Part shown: positions 21,651 through 34,987 of the stretch, piece by piece
Layout of the letters: every line of letters starts with the position of its first letter
How positions within the stretch are numbered: position 1 is the stretch's first letter
Origin: Prostheceraeus crozeri
Lineage: Eukaryota > Platyhelminthes > Polycladida > Euryleptidae
Reading direction: 5' to 3'
Length of the DNA: 64,000 bases
NCBI GenBank assembly: GCA_907163375.1
Contig: CAJQUW010001823.1
Coordinates: 55,987 to 119,986, forward strand
The notes under the pieces: model-generated
Seen by the model: the letters and a program-made list of their open reading frames with translations, nothing else
Told to the model about the DNA's origin: nothing
Databases searched by the model: none
Translations under genes and position numbers: made by a program

Positions 21651-22050
21651 AACAAAGAAAAAAGGATGTGCATTCTTATAATTTGTTACTTGCATTTTTT
21701 AAACATCGCTCCTCCCCAGTTTATCAATATGACTGAGAGCATTGCCAAGAATGTTGCATCAGAGAGACTCACTGCCATTATACACACGCAAAGTAGGACA
21801 TCTAAAAGGTAGACCACCATCAGAAATATCATTACAAACATGTAGATATACCAAACAGAACAAAACTTCAAAATATAACTACAAACCCCGGCCGCCATAC
21901 AAAAATTGCCGAAACACTTCTAATCAAATCTACCTCAAAAATAATTCAAAGTCTGAACCGATTTTTTCATTGTAAATATTTGTCATTTTGCTCGTCTGTG
22001 TCATTACCTCATCATCATCTGTTCAAATGCACATTCATTCTTCTTTGTTG

Positions 22051-22100
22051 TTGTCACTGATGATGATGCGTGTATGACGTATTGACACCGGTATGAAATA
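22051..22100 (+). ncRNA. Degenerate hammerhead-like motif (copy B, inverted relative to A)
   Basis: CTGATGA (22057-22063), stem ATGCG/CGTAT around the same TGTATGA loop, then GACA where copy A has GAAA, then CCGGTATGAA as in copy A. The core change suggests loss of activity. Flanking sequence (ATTCTTCTTTGTTGTTGTCA) also mirrors copy A. Confidence 0.35.
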
Positions 22101-23361
22101 CATTTTGGATGAAATCACTGCGCCGACTTTCTGAAGAACGAATTTGTTGTCCATTCTTAAAATTACTTTGACGACTTCAAGTTTGCTTTTTGAATATACT
22201 GTCGATTTAACTTTTAGTCCAACTCTGCATTTAAAGCTTTGAATGAAGACTTTGCACTCAAGTGACATTCACTTCGATGAAAGGCGTCTAGGTAGAGAGA
22301 ACATTGTCTTAAAGGCTGTGGAGGATGTCGTACGCGGTTTGATCATTCAAAATCCTCCTGCACATAGGGCCTACACATAAATAATTGCAAAGATGATAGG
22401 ACCTACTTTGTAAAAATATGAAAAATGCACCACTATTGCTTTGTGATGGTGCAAATTTTGCACCACAAAACTATGAAAAGCCCACGTAGTGAAATCTTAT
22501 TTTTAGTGTGATGTCGATCGAATTTTGCAAAATTACTGCCAATATTGGATTCCTCGCACCTTAGGTGCATAGTTCTTACGTCCAACCTTTGTATGAATCT
22601 GATTCATTTCTTACAGTCAAGGGTTAAAAACATTTTTTCTATTGATTCTGAAAGAACTTTGTTGCTAATTTACCATTTGATATTTTGTTTTGATTATATG
22701 AGGATGAGTATGCATACTTTTGTGAAGATGAATATGCACTTTTTCATCACATTCGCCGGTAGGTCGTATTTTCATTTTATACTCGTATCTCGTCTTTCAT
22801 TTTTTGCTGCTGACACCGCTATACTATCGACCTCAGAAGGCGCAGGACGCCAAAGGCTCGTCACAGTTTATTGAAATAAACTTTATATCACTTCGAGACC
22901 AAAATTTTCTTTCCACGGAGTTGGACATCATGAAATGTCTTATTGCAAACGGCAAACTATCCCAGTGCCTGGTCAATTATGTTTCATTTTTTACTTCGTT
23001 TACACATCGACGTGGAAATTTCAATGAGAAAGAAAGGATATTTACTAAATATTCATGACATGAAATTATCAAATTGATTCTTGTAGATGTTGTTCCAAAA
23101 CAAGGTTCACATCTGATTATTTTAATTATTGACGATTGACATATTTGGTATTCGGCTGTATAATCATTGTGGCATTATCCTGTTTAGATTACAAGCGTTA
23201 TTGCCATTGTAGCATCGCTGTATTCCAGTCTAGATGACCTTATGTTGAATTTCTATATATCCTTTCCATATATTTTAAGTTAGTGATGACCATTCTGAAC
23301 CGCTTACCATCTACGGCTGTCAAGGAAATTAGTATTTAATTTGCTCTAGCCTGAGGACATA

Positions 23362-24770
23362 CAGTGTTGTGTGGCAAAATTGCCCAGCCCATCAAATTTA
23401 TGAAAAAGTATGAATATCTTCATTAAACTTTTACAAATGGAAATTATTATTGAACAAACTTTTTAGTCTCGCAAGAATGGTCATGAAACTGTAAAAAGAA
23501 ACAAAACTAAGATCGTGCGTAGCTACCTCTAGAGAAAATGCACTCCTTATTCATTGTGGCATAGTTTGGATTGTGGCTAAACATGCTGCTCTGATTTCGT
23601 CGTCCGTTTCCCATATGGCCTGCGCTGATACAATCAATGCCTCCCTAGTAGTGTGAGCTTTCGAATGCAATTTTTGCTTAATATATTCCACAAATTTTCT
23701 ATGCAGCTAAAGTCTGGAGTGTACGCTGGCCGGCGGAGCACAGGAATTCGTTGGTCTTCAAAGAAATTTCGCGCGGATAAACTGTGGTGGCAAGGGCGCG
23801 TTGTTTTGCTAGTAGACATGACCACCGTCAGGAATCCATACATCGAAATAAATGCGCAGATGTTGAGATAAAATGTCAACATACTTAGCAGTCTTCATAG
23901 TCCCATCTACGGGAATGAGCGATCCGGGCGAAATATCGAAATGTAACCCCAAAACATCAGCTTTCGAAGTAATCGACGGTCAGGAGTTGTATGCTCTATT
24001 GTAATTGGATATCCTTTTTTGCGACGGTCAAAAGATGTGCGAATAGAACACACGTCGACCGAAAATTCGTCGGAAAATATTACTCGCACCCAATCATTTG
24101 CACTCCGATTTTGATGGTCAAGTGCCCATTTCAAATGAACGTTGCGCTGAACGTAACGATGAAAGAGATTACGATTTCAGTGACCGACATGATCGTATTC
24201 CACTACGAAACAAAGATCGTCGACCAGTTGAAAGATTCACTTCAAATGCATGGCCACCAACATCCTTAGCCAGCTGTCCAGATGTAAGACGCAGGTCCTT
24301 CATACTTTCTCGGGCCAATACTTTTGCTCAAACGATTGTGTCTGCCAGAAAATTCACGCTTTGTATTGGTAGAACCAGTCTGTTTGAATAATTTGATAAT
24401 GCGTCCGCAGCTTCGTCGAGCAGCTTTCAATGAACGCGAAATTTGGCTGATATTCATATTAGAAACATGATTAGCAATAATCAAAGCGCGAATATTCTGC
24501 GTATATCCATAACAGACTGTCTGACTGAACGATCGAAAAGTAGCGCGCTTTTAAATAAATGGAGTTTGTGCATAGCTAAAAGCATTAACTGACGACATGC
24601 TGAGAATAGTAGCTCACGCCTCGGACAAAAAAGGAAACAAAGTTCAGAAAATGTTTGAAATATAATCAATCAAGCAAATAGAAACTTCGCTTTTTTTACA
24701 TCACATTAGTTTGTTAAAAACTTTTTTTTGCAAAATTAACAGGGGTGAGAAATTTGGCTGCACAACACTG
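23362..24770 (-). mobile_element. Tc1-like DNA transposon relic, TA target
   Basis: The ends are CAGTGTTGTG (23362) and its complement (24761-24770), flanked by TA at 23360-23361 and 24771-24772. Similarity continues inward imperfectly (GGCAAAATTGCCCAGCCC against AGCCAAATTTCTCACCCC). Length is 1,409 bp with one degraded minus-strand transposase. Confidence 0.8.
23634..24560 (-). pseudogene. Tc1-like transposase, multiply broken
   Basis: Minus-strand pieces in different frames give, in order: a helix-turn-helix region (IIANHVSNMNISQISRSL, then RLSKS...; 24266 to about 24,530), WVRVIFSDEFSVDV with the first catalytic Asp, MFWGYIS (23907-24134), and PCHHSLSARNFFEDQ plus PAYTPDFSCIENLWNIL (23634-23882). 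The second catalytic Asp is missing: the residue string before PCHH is garbled. The final Glu remains in IENLW. At least three frame breaks, so inactive. Confidence 0.75.
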
Positions 24771-24772
24771 TA

Positions 24773-25439
24773 TTTCACCGCGATGCCCAGGCGGACAAGC
24801 ACTCTGCATTCTGCCACTTAATGACATCTATTCTGACGAATATATGAGGCCTATGTTCCAATTTGCTTTTTAGAATTCAGCAATTTCAGAAGTTTTCCAT
24901 CTGGATGTTTTCAAATGAATATTTCTGTAAAAATGGAATATTCTCAAATTGAGAAAATATATGTTACTCTAACAGGAATTAATATAATAATATGATGTCA
25001 ATAATATCAATATTAACATATAATAAATATTAAGGTTTACTATAATATTGGCAAATTAATATCTCACCCATTTGTTTATCGATTTTCTAAAATTTTACAA
25101 ATCTACATATGTAATTTAAATAAAAAACATTGATTTTACCTTTTGTGCTTCTTACTGTAAAAATCTATTGAAGAATCTATCAATCTTTCCAATTTGTTGA
25201 AAATATTACTAAATCTAGATGTGAATTGCATAAACATCTGAAATGTCATTTTATCTTTGACTACTAACTTTTCCATAGTTCGGCACTCGTTCGGACGGTT
25301 ATGGCGTCAAATAAGCGGATGTATATTCTATCCCATTCTGGTGTCATATCATCTCCGGTTCTCTCGAATGACGTTTTCAAGTGCGGGCACACCCTCCTCC
25401 TCCTCCCACAAACAATCTGGCGTTGCTTCCGACAATTAA
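24773..25439. other. AT-rich non-coding block
   Basis: 24,950-25,080 is extremely AT-rich with many ATATTAAT and TAATAT strings. From about 25,260 composition becomes more balanced, leading into the candidate promoter and first exon. No gene-like frame. Confidence 0.4.
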
Positions 25440-25676
25440 AATGAATGTGCCTTCAGACATGTGAAGTGTGTGTGTGTGTCCCATTGTGCGTGTGCTTCGG
25501 GAAACTCTGGAGATTGATCAGTTATTGATTGAAGTCTAATCGGCCGATCCTGCGCGTGTGCTGCGTGCATGGTGTTGTATTGTGTATTGTGCATAGTACG
25601 TCGTCCATTGTTGTGAGTGCAAAGGAGCGGTTCATGTTTCAGTTGAAGATATCTTGAGCATCAATGGGTCCTTAGG
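25440..25676 (+). other. Candidate 5' non-coding first exon of a host gene
   Basis: The sequence is less AT-rich and includes a short GT run near 25,468. It ends in CCTTAG followed by GTGAGT, a good splice donor. The next plausible acceptor is TTTCATTTCAG at about 25,978, before the candidate coding exon. Pure inference from composition and splice signals; the start is arbitrary. Confidence 0.25.
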
Positions 25677-25978
25677 TGAGTTATTAACTATCCGTTTAAT
25701 AGCGTACCATGGCTGCAGCATACAGTTCTCTTATTTGATAATGCAGTCTAATCGGTTTTTATTCGTCTTCTATTCGGTGCGTCCTGATTGAAGTATTTAA
25801 TTTGTAAGTGCCGTTTAATTATTGACTTTCATCAATCATGTCATGTGATTCTTCAAAGTTCAATTGGAAACCAGTGGATTCAGTGGATTCAAATCCTAAT
25901 AGTGAGCTGTTTTATAAAGTGTTTATTCTTGGATTCTTGGTAAGACGTTGACGGCTGTTTGTTGATTTCATTTCAGTA

Positions 25979-26062
25979 ATGACAGATACAGCCCGGAGAG
26001 GAATTCTCTTGACAGAATTATGGATGGATACGTCTGAAATTGACTACGTATCTTGTCTCAAG
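25979..26062 (+). CDS. Candidate first coding exon of a host gene
   Basis: An acceptor (TTGATTTCATTTCAG) precedes TA and an ATG at 25981. The frame encodes MTDTARRGILLTELWMDTSE and eight more residues, ending CTCAAG before GCAAGT. GCAAGT is the consensus for the minor GC-AG donor class. The exon ends in phase 0, which fits the phase-0 start of the next candidate exon at 48,281. I do not recognise the protein. The intervening 22 kb would be an intron packed with transposon relics. Without transcript data this stays tentative. Confidence 0.3.
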
Positions 26063-29000
26063 GCAAGTACACGTAGCAGTTCTGAGACTGCCTAGTTCTG
26101 GGATGGCCTAACTTTGCTGTTAGCTGAGTTAGAATTCACCGGTTGTGGGACTAGTATTGTTGTATAGGTCTTCTGCTCTCCTCACATTTTCTAGCATAAT
26201 TGTGTCCAAGCATTTCTATCCATTCAAATATAATATATCCACACAAACTTTTAGGCTTATGATTTTTAAAAACTAACTTGAACTGAAATATACAGAGCAA
26301 AAGCATAATCAAGGCACTTTATTCAACCAAGTGTTTTTGATTATGTTTTTAATCTATTAATTTCGATCCATTGGTCAAAAAACTTGTGTTAACATTTGCT
26401 ATCTGAATCGTTAATTTTATCTATTGATCATATCAGTACATACAATGCCAAATTTTCTTCATTACGGCTTACATCAAAAGAAGTCAAATTTTCTAAAAGC
26501 GAATACAATTTTTAAGACTCAATCAGGTTTTCAATAGGACAAAGATAAACTATTCGGCGTCATTTTTCTATACATGATAATATTAATATTTCATGACATA
26601 TCCAGGCTCCCACAAGTGCAGATGTCAAATGAAAACGTACGACCTTTGTCTGCCTTTTTTCTTTCGGATAATTCCTTCAACAAGTCGCAGATTATTCTGA
26701 ATACAATGATGTATAGCATATTCCGCTACTAGAAAGAGCGTATCTTTTGACCAAAGAATATAATGTAGGTCTCTTCCGCTAAATAATTCCACCCCCGCCA
26801 GCGAAGTGCTGACAGTGAATGCCGCAGTGAATCCGATGCAGGATGCAGGATATACGCTGCTAAAAAGTAGTATCGGAGAGTTGCTGTAGCTTCATTGCAA
26901 CACTCGTTGGACATCGTTTAGAGCTGGTCAAATATTAAAGTTGAATTCTTCGTTTGTGTATCAGATGAGATATCTATACTTGGTCCAAGAGGTCATGTAG
27001 ATGTGACATAATCAACGATAGTAGCCATCTCAAAAGAAACTTGTTGTTGTAAAAGTGCTGGGAGTGAATTAATCGAAAGGACCTTGCTACCTGTTTATGA
27101 TACAAATTTGAAGTTTACTTCTTAACATTGAACCTATATAATGGAAATCTCGGCGATTATTCGGGTATTATCGGCAAAAGTGGTCAGAGATGTGGTCCTT
27201 CAGATAATCAAAATTCAAATATGTATACTTTGATTCCATCGGATCTTAGTCTACATGCATCATCTTCTGGCTTATATCAACCTATACGCTAAAGACACTA
27301 AAATTTGTCGACTATGTCAACAGTAAAAAAAATTATAAATACAGTAAAATCTCTTAAACTTGAACATTTCTTTGCGCAATTCGAACCATTGCGAACTGTT
27401 TTGATCACTTTCTATACGCATACATTGAACACTACATTGAAGATGATACTTTGATTTTTGCGATTCAGTTTTGTTGTTACTTTTTTCATATCCTGTCTCT
27501 GACAACTTTTGTGGCCTACTAAGAGAAAGTATAGTTGCTTTTCAACAGGTCGATGCACGAATAATGTCCGACATCCTTTTCTCGGAGTTGAAACAAGTCA
27601 AACAATTGTTATCGTGTTGAGAACTCGATTTATATAATTTCATGTAAACCTCCTTTTTTAAGATTCCAAAATATGATAATCAAAATTTTCTACAAATTTC
27701 CAAGACACTTAACCTCGTTAATTTGGAAAAGTTGGGTTAAATGAACAACATCTTTGTTGAAGGCATAATTGACTCTTGCGGTTATTAGCATGCACAGCAC
27801 TTGAAATTAGTCATTTGAAGAAGTTTGCGTGATTAAGCTTATAAAAGTTTTATTACAAAAAATAAGCGGTCTTAGCAGATTTTGCTTTTGGAAAATGATC
27901 GAATTCAGTTTACCTCATCATTTGAAACAGCTTGCAACTTTCGACTAGTTTTATGATAGGTGTAACAATTATCTTCACACATACGCAAACACTCACTAGG
28001 CATGTCATAACAAAAACTTTCTTGGAATGCATCCACATGTACATGTATGTCAAATGAGGAGAGCAAAAGAGCATTTTGTTCTGATTGAATTTTAAAGTTC
28101 TTTCTTGCATTTATGTATAAATCTGGGTGCTTTCAGGTTATGTCCTCCAGGTCTTCAAACTTGTCTGAAATCCGTTAACATAGATCAATCACTACAACGC
28201 TTGAGATGCTCTTAGAGGGGGTTTCTATCCTCTTGCAATTTGGAAAGTACTTAATGAATTAGAGGCGTTAGTGTGAAGCGCAAGCGACCTGTGTTGTTCA
28301 GAATTATGACTATCTTTCAAAGGTGATAAGTTCGCTTACATACGAGGAGTGGGACCCTGATCGAATGAAAGTTGGCCGGGCCTGATCTGCCGATTTATAA
28401 GATAATTTTCCTTGACAACATTTTAAACCTAGCATTTCTTTTATACTGTGTTGAGGTACAGAAACAAATTTCATGTGTTCGGTTTGTAATCATGTCTGTC
28501 ATAACGAAAACTTTATATCACTAGACATTAATGGTTGGGGAGCTTCCACGAAGACACAAAATCCTCTCCTTAAGAATAATTGTCAATTTTGCATATTTCG
28601 ATTTATGAATGTATTCTTACTAAACTCTTCAAAAATGACATTTAATTGGTAACTATGAGCACATATAATTTTACAAGCTTTGACTGCTCATTTGCCTTAA
28701 TTATGAACAGGAGAGTCATTTGAATGAATATCGAAACATGATAATTGTTTGCTCAAACACAAGCTATAGCTGCGTCGAAATCCTTGCTAGCTTTGAAAAT
28801 GCGGACCGGGTCCAATATTGAAATTCACGGATAGGGTCTGGGTTTAAAAAATAAAATTGCACCAGGCCGAAACTGGGAACCTGCCGAAAATTCCGGTCCG
28901 GTTCCCTCTCTGTGTCTACTGCAACTTCTTGACGTTGCTGCTATCTTTAAATATATAAGTCAAACCGGAGAGACTCGCCCTATGGCAGAGACTAGTTTAG

Positions 29001-32000
29001 TCATTTTCTGTCTTTAGATCTGCGAAAGTTTGCAACTAACCGCACGAAGATGCACTAGACTCAATGTAGATGACAATGGGCTGCACTTGTAAGTCATGTT
29101 CATTGCTGTGCAATAAGCGGTGACTTTTCCCGAGGGTATGACATGACCTATAGGCATAGCTGACTACTTGAAATGTTCCCATGAATAACACTCCAGAGAG
29201 AATAGTCGCGACCCTAAACGAGACTTCAGCACACTTCACACTTACTCATGACCTTTGAGAAGAAGTAATCGTATAGAACAGTTTTGTGGCGATTGATCAT
29301 CTTTTGCAGATATTATCGACATAATCGAATGCCTGGAGAGATTACCTGTTGTACCCTTATTTATTGGTCAGGCACGATCGGTGATTCTTCACAAGCCAAA
29401 AATGCTAGATTACAAGCGTAGATTAGCTTATTAGTCGCTATTTATAGTTCTTGTCATCTAATGTCTCATATCTTTATACTTATGTTAGAATATTAATGCT
29501 ATAAGCCCAGACTTGTTATTGTATGACAATGCTACAATCATAGCTACCATGAGTCATGCATTTTCCGCGGCGGAAAACGTTCTTGACAGCGGAAATCTCG
29601 GAAAATATTCTAACTGTATATTCTTTCGCTGTAACATTCTTCTTTTGCTTTCATTCCACAACTTTCGAATATCGCATTAACACCTACCAGTACATTGAAT
29701 GTAGTCTGAAATAGATTCACCACTCACCATTGCCTAACTAAGTTCAGTCTTCGTCAATGATATCATTGCTGACAAACGAAATTCGAAAAGTGTGGCAAAA
29801 TCCTCGCTTTGCATGCTTACATAAATAATATGCAATTTAACTTTGACGGTGTTGAACTTTGCATAACTTTGCATGATTTATTCAATTAATTTGCTTTTAA
29901 CGCACTGTATACCTATTGCTAAATTTAGTGGAATTCATCATTTCAAGTCGCGAAATTTCGATTATTTGGAGCGAAAAATGCATAGCTCTGGTTACCATGC
30001 TTTATTCTTATAAAATATTTCATCTTAGATTGTGTGATATCAATCATCAATTAATCATTGATATTACTCGTACATTTGCAGAACATTTTGGATGTGTAAC
30101 CCAGGCCTTACACAAATGCACTAAGACTAATCAGCAACAATTAATCCAAGATGCACTAATTTGATCAAATTTGAGCATGCATGTACAACACAAAACAGGA
30201 TTCTTCATTAATGTGTTTCTTAAAACATACTTTTAGAACTCCATTTTTTAGCTTACTCAAACTCTGCTTTGACAGGATTCTTTGGCAGTGGGCACCTAAC
30301 TATTATTAGCAATCCTTCTTTGTGGCTTTAAGTCTCCGGAACATGTCTGAAAACAGAATAACCAAAAATGTAGTCTGTGATGCGGAATTTCTTATTCTAT
30401 TTGACGACCAGTATCAGAGAAAATTTGTTCAAGTTTGCGATTGAGTTCAATTACAGCTATTTTAGAAAGTTCAGCATATGCTTTAACTATATGCATCATT
30501 AAAGTTTAAAACTGCGAACAGAATGAAAGGCTATTGAATGTAGACAAATATCTTAAATAGGTCTATAACATACAAAATAACCGATAATTGCATGAATGAC
30601 AGGGTTCTCAGCAGCTGAAAAGTTAGCTCTTGCAAAAATGTGTTCTTGATTATCTACCGACATCTAAGAGCTTGCAAGTTTCCATTATTTGTCGGCAGCG
30701 GGTAAGTTGTGCTTAAAAATGCAAGAAATCATCACACCATAAAGCGAATGTAAAATAGGCAGTGCTGACTTAAAAATGTCAGTATATAGTGAACATTTTT
30801 ATATGAAAAGATTCAGTTTTTGCGGAGACTACGTCCATGTAGTCTAAAAATATTTGATTGCTTTTTAAGATTATTCCTGTTTTTATATATTAGCGACGTG
30901 GACCCACTACATAAGTAATATGAAACTTATTAGATATCAAAAGGAATGTACATTTATTAACAGGTTAAACGGTTATTAAACGGAAATTAAGATGATTATC
31001 AAGGAAATTTCGTGAACCGCGCATCATAGTGTAAGTCTTCATAGAAAAGTTGAGATCTTGTTGTGCATTTTGATTGAAATTTCTAATTTTTCATTCAATT
31101 TTCATCGGCACGATTTTATGATTCATTAAATTAGTGTTTCATTTCTTGAATCTGAATAATAATGTGGTAACATTTACATGCTTTAAAGTCAATTGTGATC
31201 ATTGTCTTTAATTATGATGTTTTGCTCTTTCAGTGGAAGGTAGTTTGTGATATGATCACGCTAAAGAAAATGCTCTTACTAATATTGCTGTGCAAATTAA
31301 AGTAATAGAAGCCTATCGAACAGCTAATTTTACAAACATAGCCTCTCCAACGTTGTCATGCCACGGAGGATTTGTAAAATACTATTCTTTCTTCTGTATT
31401 GCTATCGTGATCAGTCAATTACGTGGTAATTTCTTTAAAAACTATAGGAATTTGCGCACACTTGGTACTGGGTCTCAACTCGAGTTCATTTAATAAAATC
31501 GAAAATGCATCCACACTTGGGATTTAAGTAATATTGAGCTGCTTCTCTACCTAATATACTTACTAGATGCATCACACTGAAATTTTCTGAACGATAGCCC
31601 ATCACGAGTGCTCCTTCAAAGTATTGTAATGCACTTTCAATGCAACTGTCTACTGATAATCGCTAAGCATGAAATAGGAAAGTACATCACACCTGAAATA
31701 ATTTACAAAATTTCATCAAAAAACACACGAGCTCAGATGTATGCAGTGAATTGATATCGAATTGCAGACGATATGTTGACGAAGGTAGAATATGATTCAT
31801 AACTACTTAAAGTATCAATATCGTTCATAAATTTCCACTAGGAACTAGGAACTTGCGATGTATTGTACAGCTGAAATAGTCTGAAATAGTCACTATATTG
31901 CGAGAAGATTTTTCTAATTTATTGCTGACTGAAAATGTTTCGCAGAAAATTGTGTATTGTAAGAGAGTATTATACACTTCCCCAGTGTAGGAATTTTGCC

Positions 32001-34979
32001 ATTTATGAACTAAAATCCATATAAAAATCCTTTGTTTTGTATTATTTGACATTTCAATTTCGAATTCTCTCATCATCTATTCCTAATCTCGTGATTCTGT
32101 AAAACAAGGTATTCTGATTATGCATTGATTTAATTGATTTAGCCTCCATTATTTATTTGACAGAGGATCAAAAAATATATAACCTTTTCCTGCTTTTTTA
32201 GACCACTTAATTGAAGTAAAATCCCAGCGATGGGTCTATATACAATCAATGATAGCTCGTCAGTTCATGTTTCCGATTTAGTTTCAGACCATCGGTTTTC
32301 ATACAGTTCGCTTCAGCAATCTTCGTAAGAACAGGGTCGCTGAAACGATCAACAAATTCAATAATAAAATCTTCTAAACTAAGTGTCAAATTATTATGAA
32401 GGTGGACAATATAATTGAAGGACTGTCATCTTGGTCATCTGAAAATTGTTCCATTACTTTTTCTATGAGCATATGAGTAAAATTCAAATGGGTGCAAAAA
32501 AATTCCTAAACTAATTATGGAAGTTTTCATGCGCTTGCGCACCCTAAAATATCATACATTATTGTCAAAAATCCATGATAATGTTACACTGTGAGATTAA
32601 ATAACATTTCTAGATTCCAAAATTATATAGGCTTGGTAACTAAGTTTTGACCGATGGAAAACTGCCTATTTCTCGTTATTACTTCATCGTATACATTAGA
32701 TACTTTACGAACTCAATACCGGTATCATAGCGAGCATTACAAGACCTGTTTTACTATGATGCGATATTTTCTTCCATTTTGAAATGGGTTGCCAACCCTA
32801 TATTACGAGATAAGCTTGTATAGTTAAATATCACGATGGCAGGCTCTTAGGTGGCCTAAGACTCGCATTTCACCCTACAAGACAAGTATTTATCAGCAGG
32901 CTGCGAAATAGGCCATAGCTTATAATATTTAGAATGACTAATAGAGCTGATGGATTGCATATCAGTGCTCTTATTTATCTTGACTTAGCCGTTTGGCACA
33001 ACTTGCATATAATTGATCAATTTTTTTTGAACCTCCTGAAAAAAAATTTGATCAGTTATATACTACGGAATACAACTTGCATGGCTAGAACTTTTAATCC
33101 CCCCATCTTATTTTCAGTAGAAATATATGTAATTATCTTATACCGCAATAGAAGCGGACAAAGAAATGATTTATGAATATTATAGCAACCATTGTCCTAC
33201 GATACCATGTGATTCCATTGTGAATTCTCAATTCATTCACAGTTTCATTTAAGGTTGCATTGAACTACATTCAACAAATATTATATATTTCGTTGTATTC
33301 CATGTTCATTATTATGCAGTTCAGCATTGTTTATCAGATATTTTACCACGCACTTATGACTTTGCATTCACTGTTTACACGTCATGATTATGCTAATGTC
33401 CATTCGGCAATGATCAAATCAACATTTGAATTTAATCTTCGTTATGTTTCTGTTGGATGTATAGCCAGGTGGATCAGCGCTTCTGACACATCAAAGCACA
33501 CAAGTTGCAGTGCGTGATGCATCAGGGAATTTCACACAATCGCATATTGCTAAGCCTGCTTAAAGTTTTCCTGACCTTTATATTTGTGTTCATTTCTTCC
33601 TGTTCCGTCAGACTTTTCTAAATTTCTTGCATATTGCAATATGGTGTCCAAAGTCTGGCGTTTTAACTGATTTGTACAACCGTATTGTACATAGAGCAAG
33701 AGTATTTTAGACCCTGTCCTTACGAGGATTACTAAAGCGAACTGCGTTAAATCATATGGTCTGACACTAAACCGGAAACATGAAGTGACGAACTGTCATC
33801 AGTGGCGATTATTGTCTCTCATTCCCAGGTAAACACTTAAACCTATTAAACTTAGAATCAATAGGCAAACGGCAGGTACATATTAGAAACATTTATTACA
33901 GATGGGAAGAGGTTTTGATACGTGTATATTTGCTTACATTAGAGGGTGACACACATTTTTGGGATTAGTGTATATCAAGATATTTCAAGAGATTATTGAT
34001 ATATTCAAAATATATCAAGAGAAATACCCAAAAAAATAAAACTAGTAAAATCAACAATGATAAAAAAGCATTTTGAAGTTACCGTTTATAAGCGACAGTC
34101 ATAATCGGAAAACTAATTACCAAATTAGAAAACATAGGTTGAATGTCCGTCTCGTCAGTACGGGCAACAAAAAACTGCGTAATGTTTTGAAGAAAAAATG
34201 CAAAAAAGTAAATACAATGATTGTAGAATATGCAACAAGCTATCCCTAAATCATAACTGTGAGACATCGTGTGTTGTATATCAATTCTCTTGTAGAAAGT
34301 GTATTAGATGCATCTTCAATATGTAGACAAACAATATCTGAGAGCCAAATGACACAATTTCTCCACTGTTTCATCTATAAAGCCATATTATTCAGAAATG
34401 ACACGTTCAACATCAAAATTGATGTGAAAAATGAATAAAGCAGTACATTTTATGTAGGAATCGCTAGAATAATGAAGTTGTCACCAAATATTTTAGCCAC
34501 AGCGACTTCTTGAAATTGATGAATATAAATATCTGAAAATTATCTTGGCGAAAAAAGATGGCGGATTTGTCGCCACTAAAAATACATTGGAGTAATGGGG
34601 AGTTTCCACACTTGATATATTTAAACACTTTGATTTTGATGTTGAATTTCTTCGCTGCTTAAATGATCCTGTTGAAACAAGCGTGGTGGAATCGCGATTA
34701 ATCCATAAGTGCCATCCTAAAATGAACAGACGTCATGAGACAACCGGAGCTATACTGCGTGTCTAACGAACCAGTCATTTTATTGCTGCCTTGCCTTGAG
34801 AAAGGGGCTGGACCCGAAACTTCGGCTGTGTATATATTTTTTATTCGTAATTATTTAGTGGCATTAAAATTACTCGGGAGAGAAAACTGATATTTTTCGC
34901 ATTATTGATTCAAGATATTTCATCGACTCATCCAAAGCAAATCGAATCATGAGAAATCACCTCCCGTTCGACGCCATCA
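26063..34979. other. Non-coding, possibly intronic
   Basis: No supported gene. 31,362-31,490 is the plus-strand copy of the 3.1-3.35 kb dispersed repeat. 28,800-28,920 is a small GC-richer patch ending GGTCCGGTTCCCTCTCTG, similar to one at 51,300-51,357 and resembling a hAT end. 33,960-34,030 holds interrupted ATATCAAGA repeats. Confidence 0.4.
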
Positions 34980-34987
34980 ATTATTGC

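Larger units (their letters stand above)
19519..23361. other. Non-coding stretch with hammerhead-like motifs
   Basis: A 136-codon frame at 19883-20293 (+) has no recognisable motif and unremarkable composition; I do not call it a gene. A small palindrome around ATCCAGACTGAAAGTCAG lies near 20.61 kb. A diffuse direct repeat (GTTGCTCGACTC and similar) lies at 20.88-21.1 kb. The only structure I would defend is the inverted hammerhead-like pair at 21.60-22.11 kb. Confidence 0.4.

Noticed and set aside
34790-34835. GAGAAAGGGGCTGGACCCGAAAC motif-like string, recalling retroelement or SINE tails
   Set aside because: Only one short copy, no flanking element structure that I could define.
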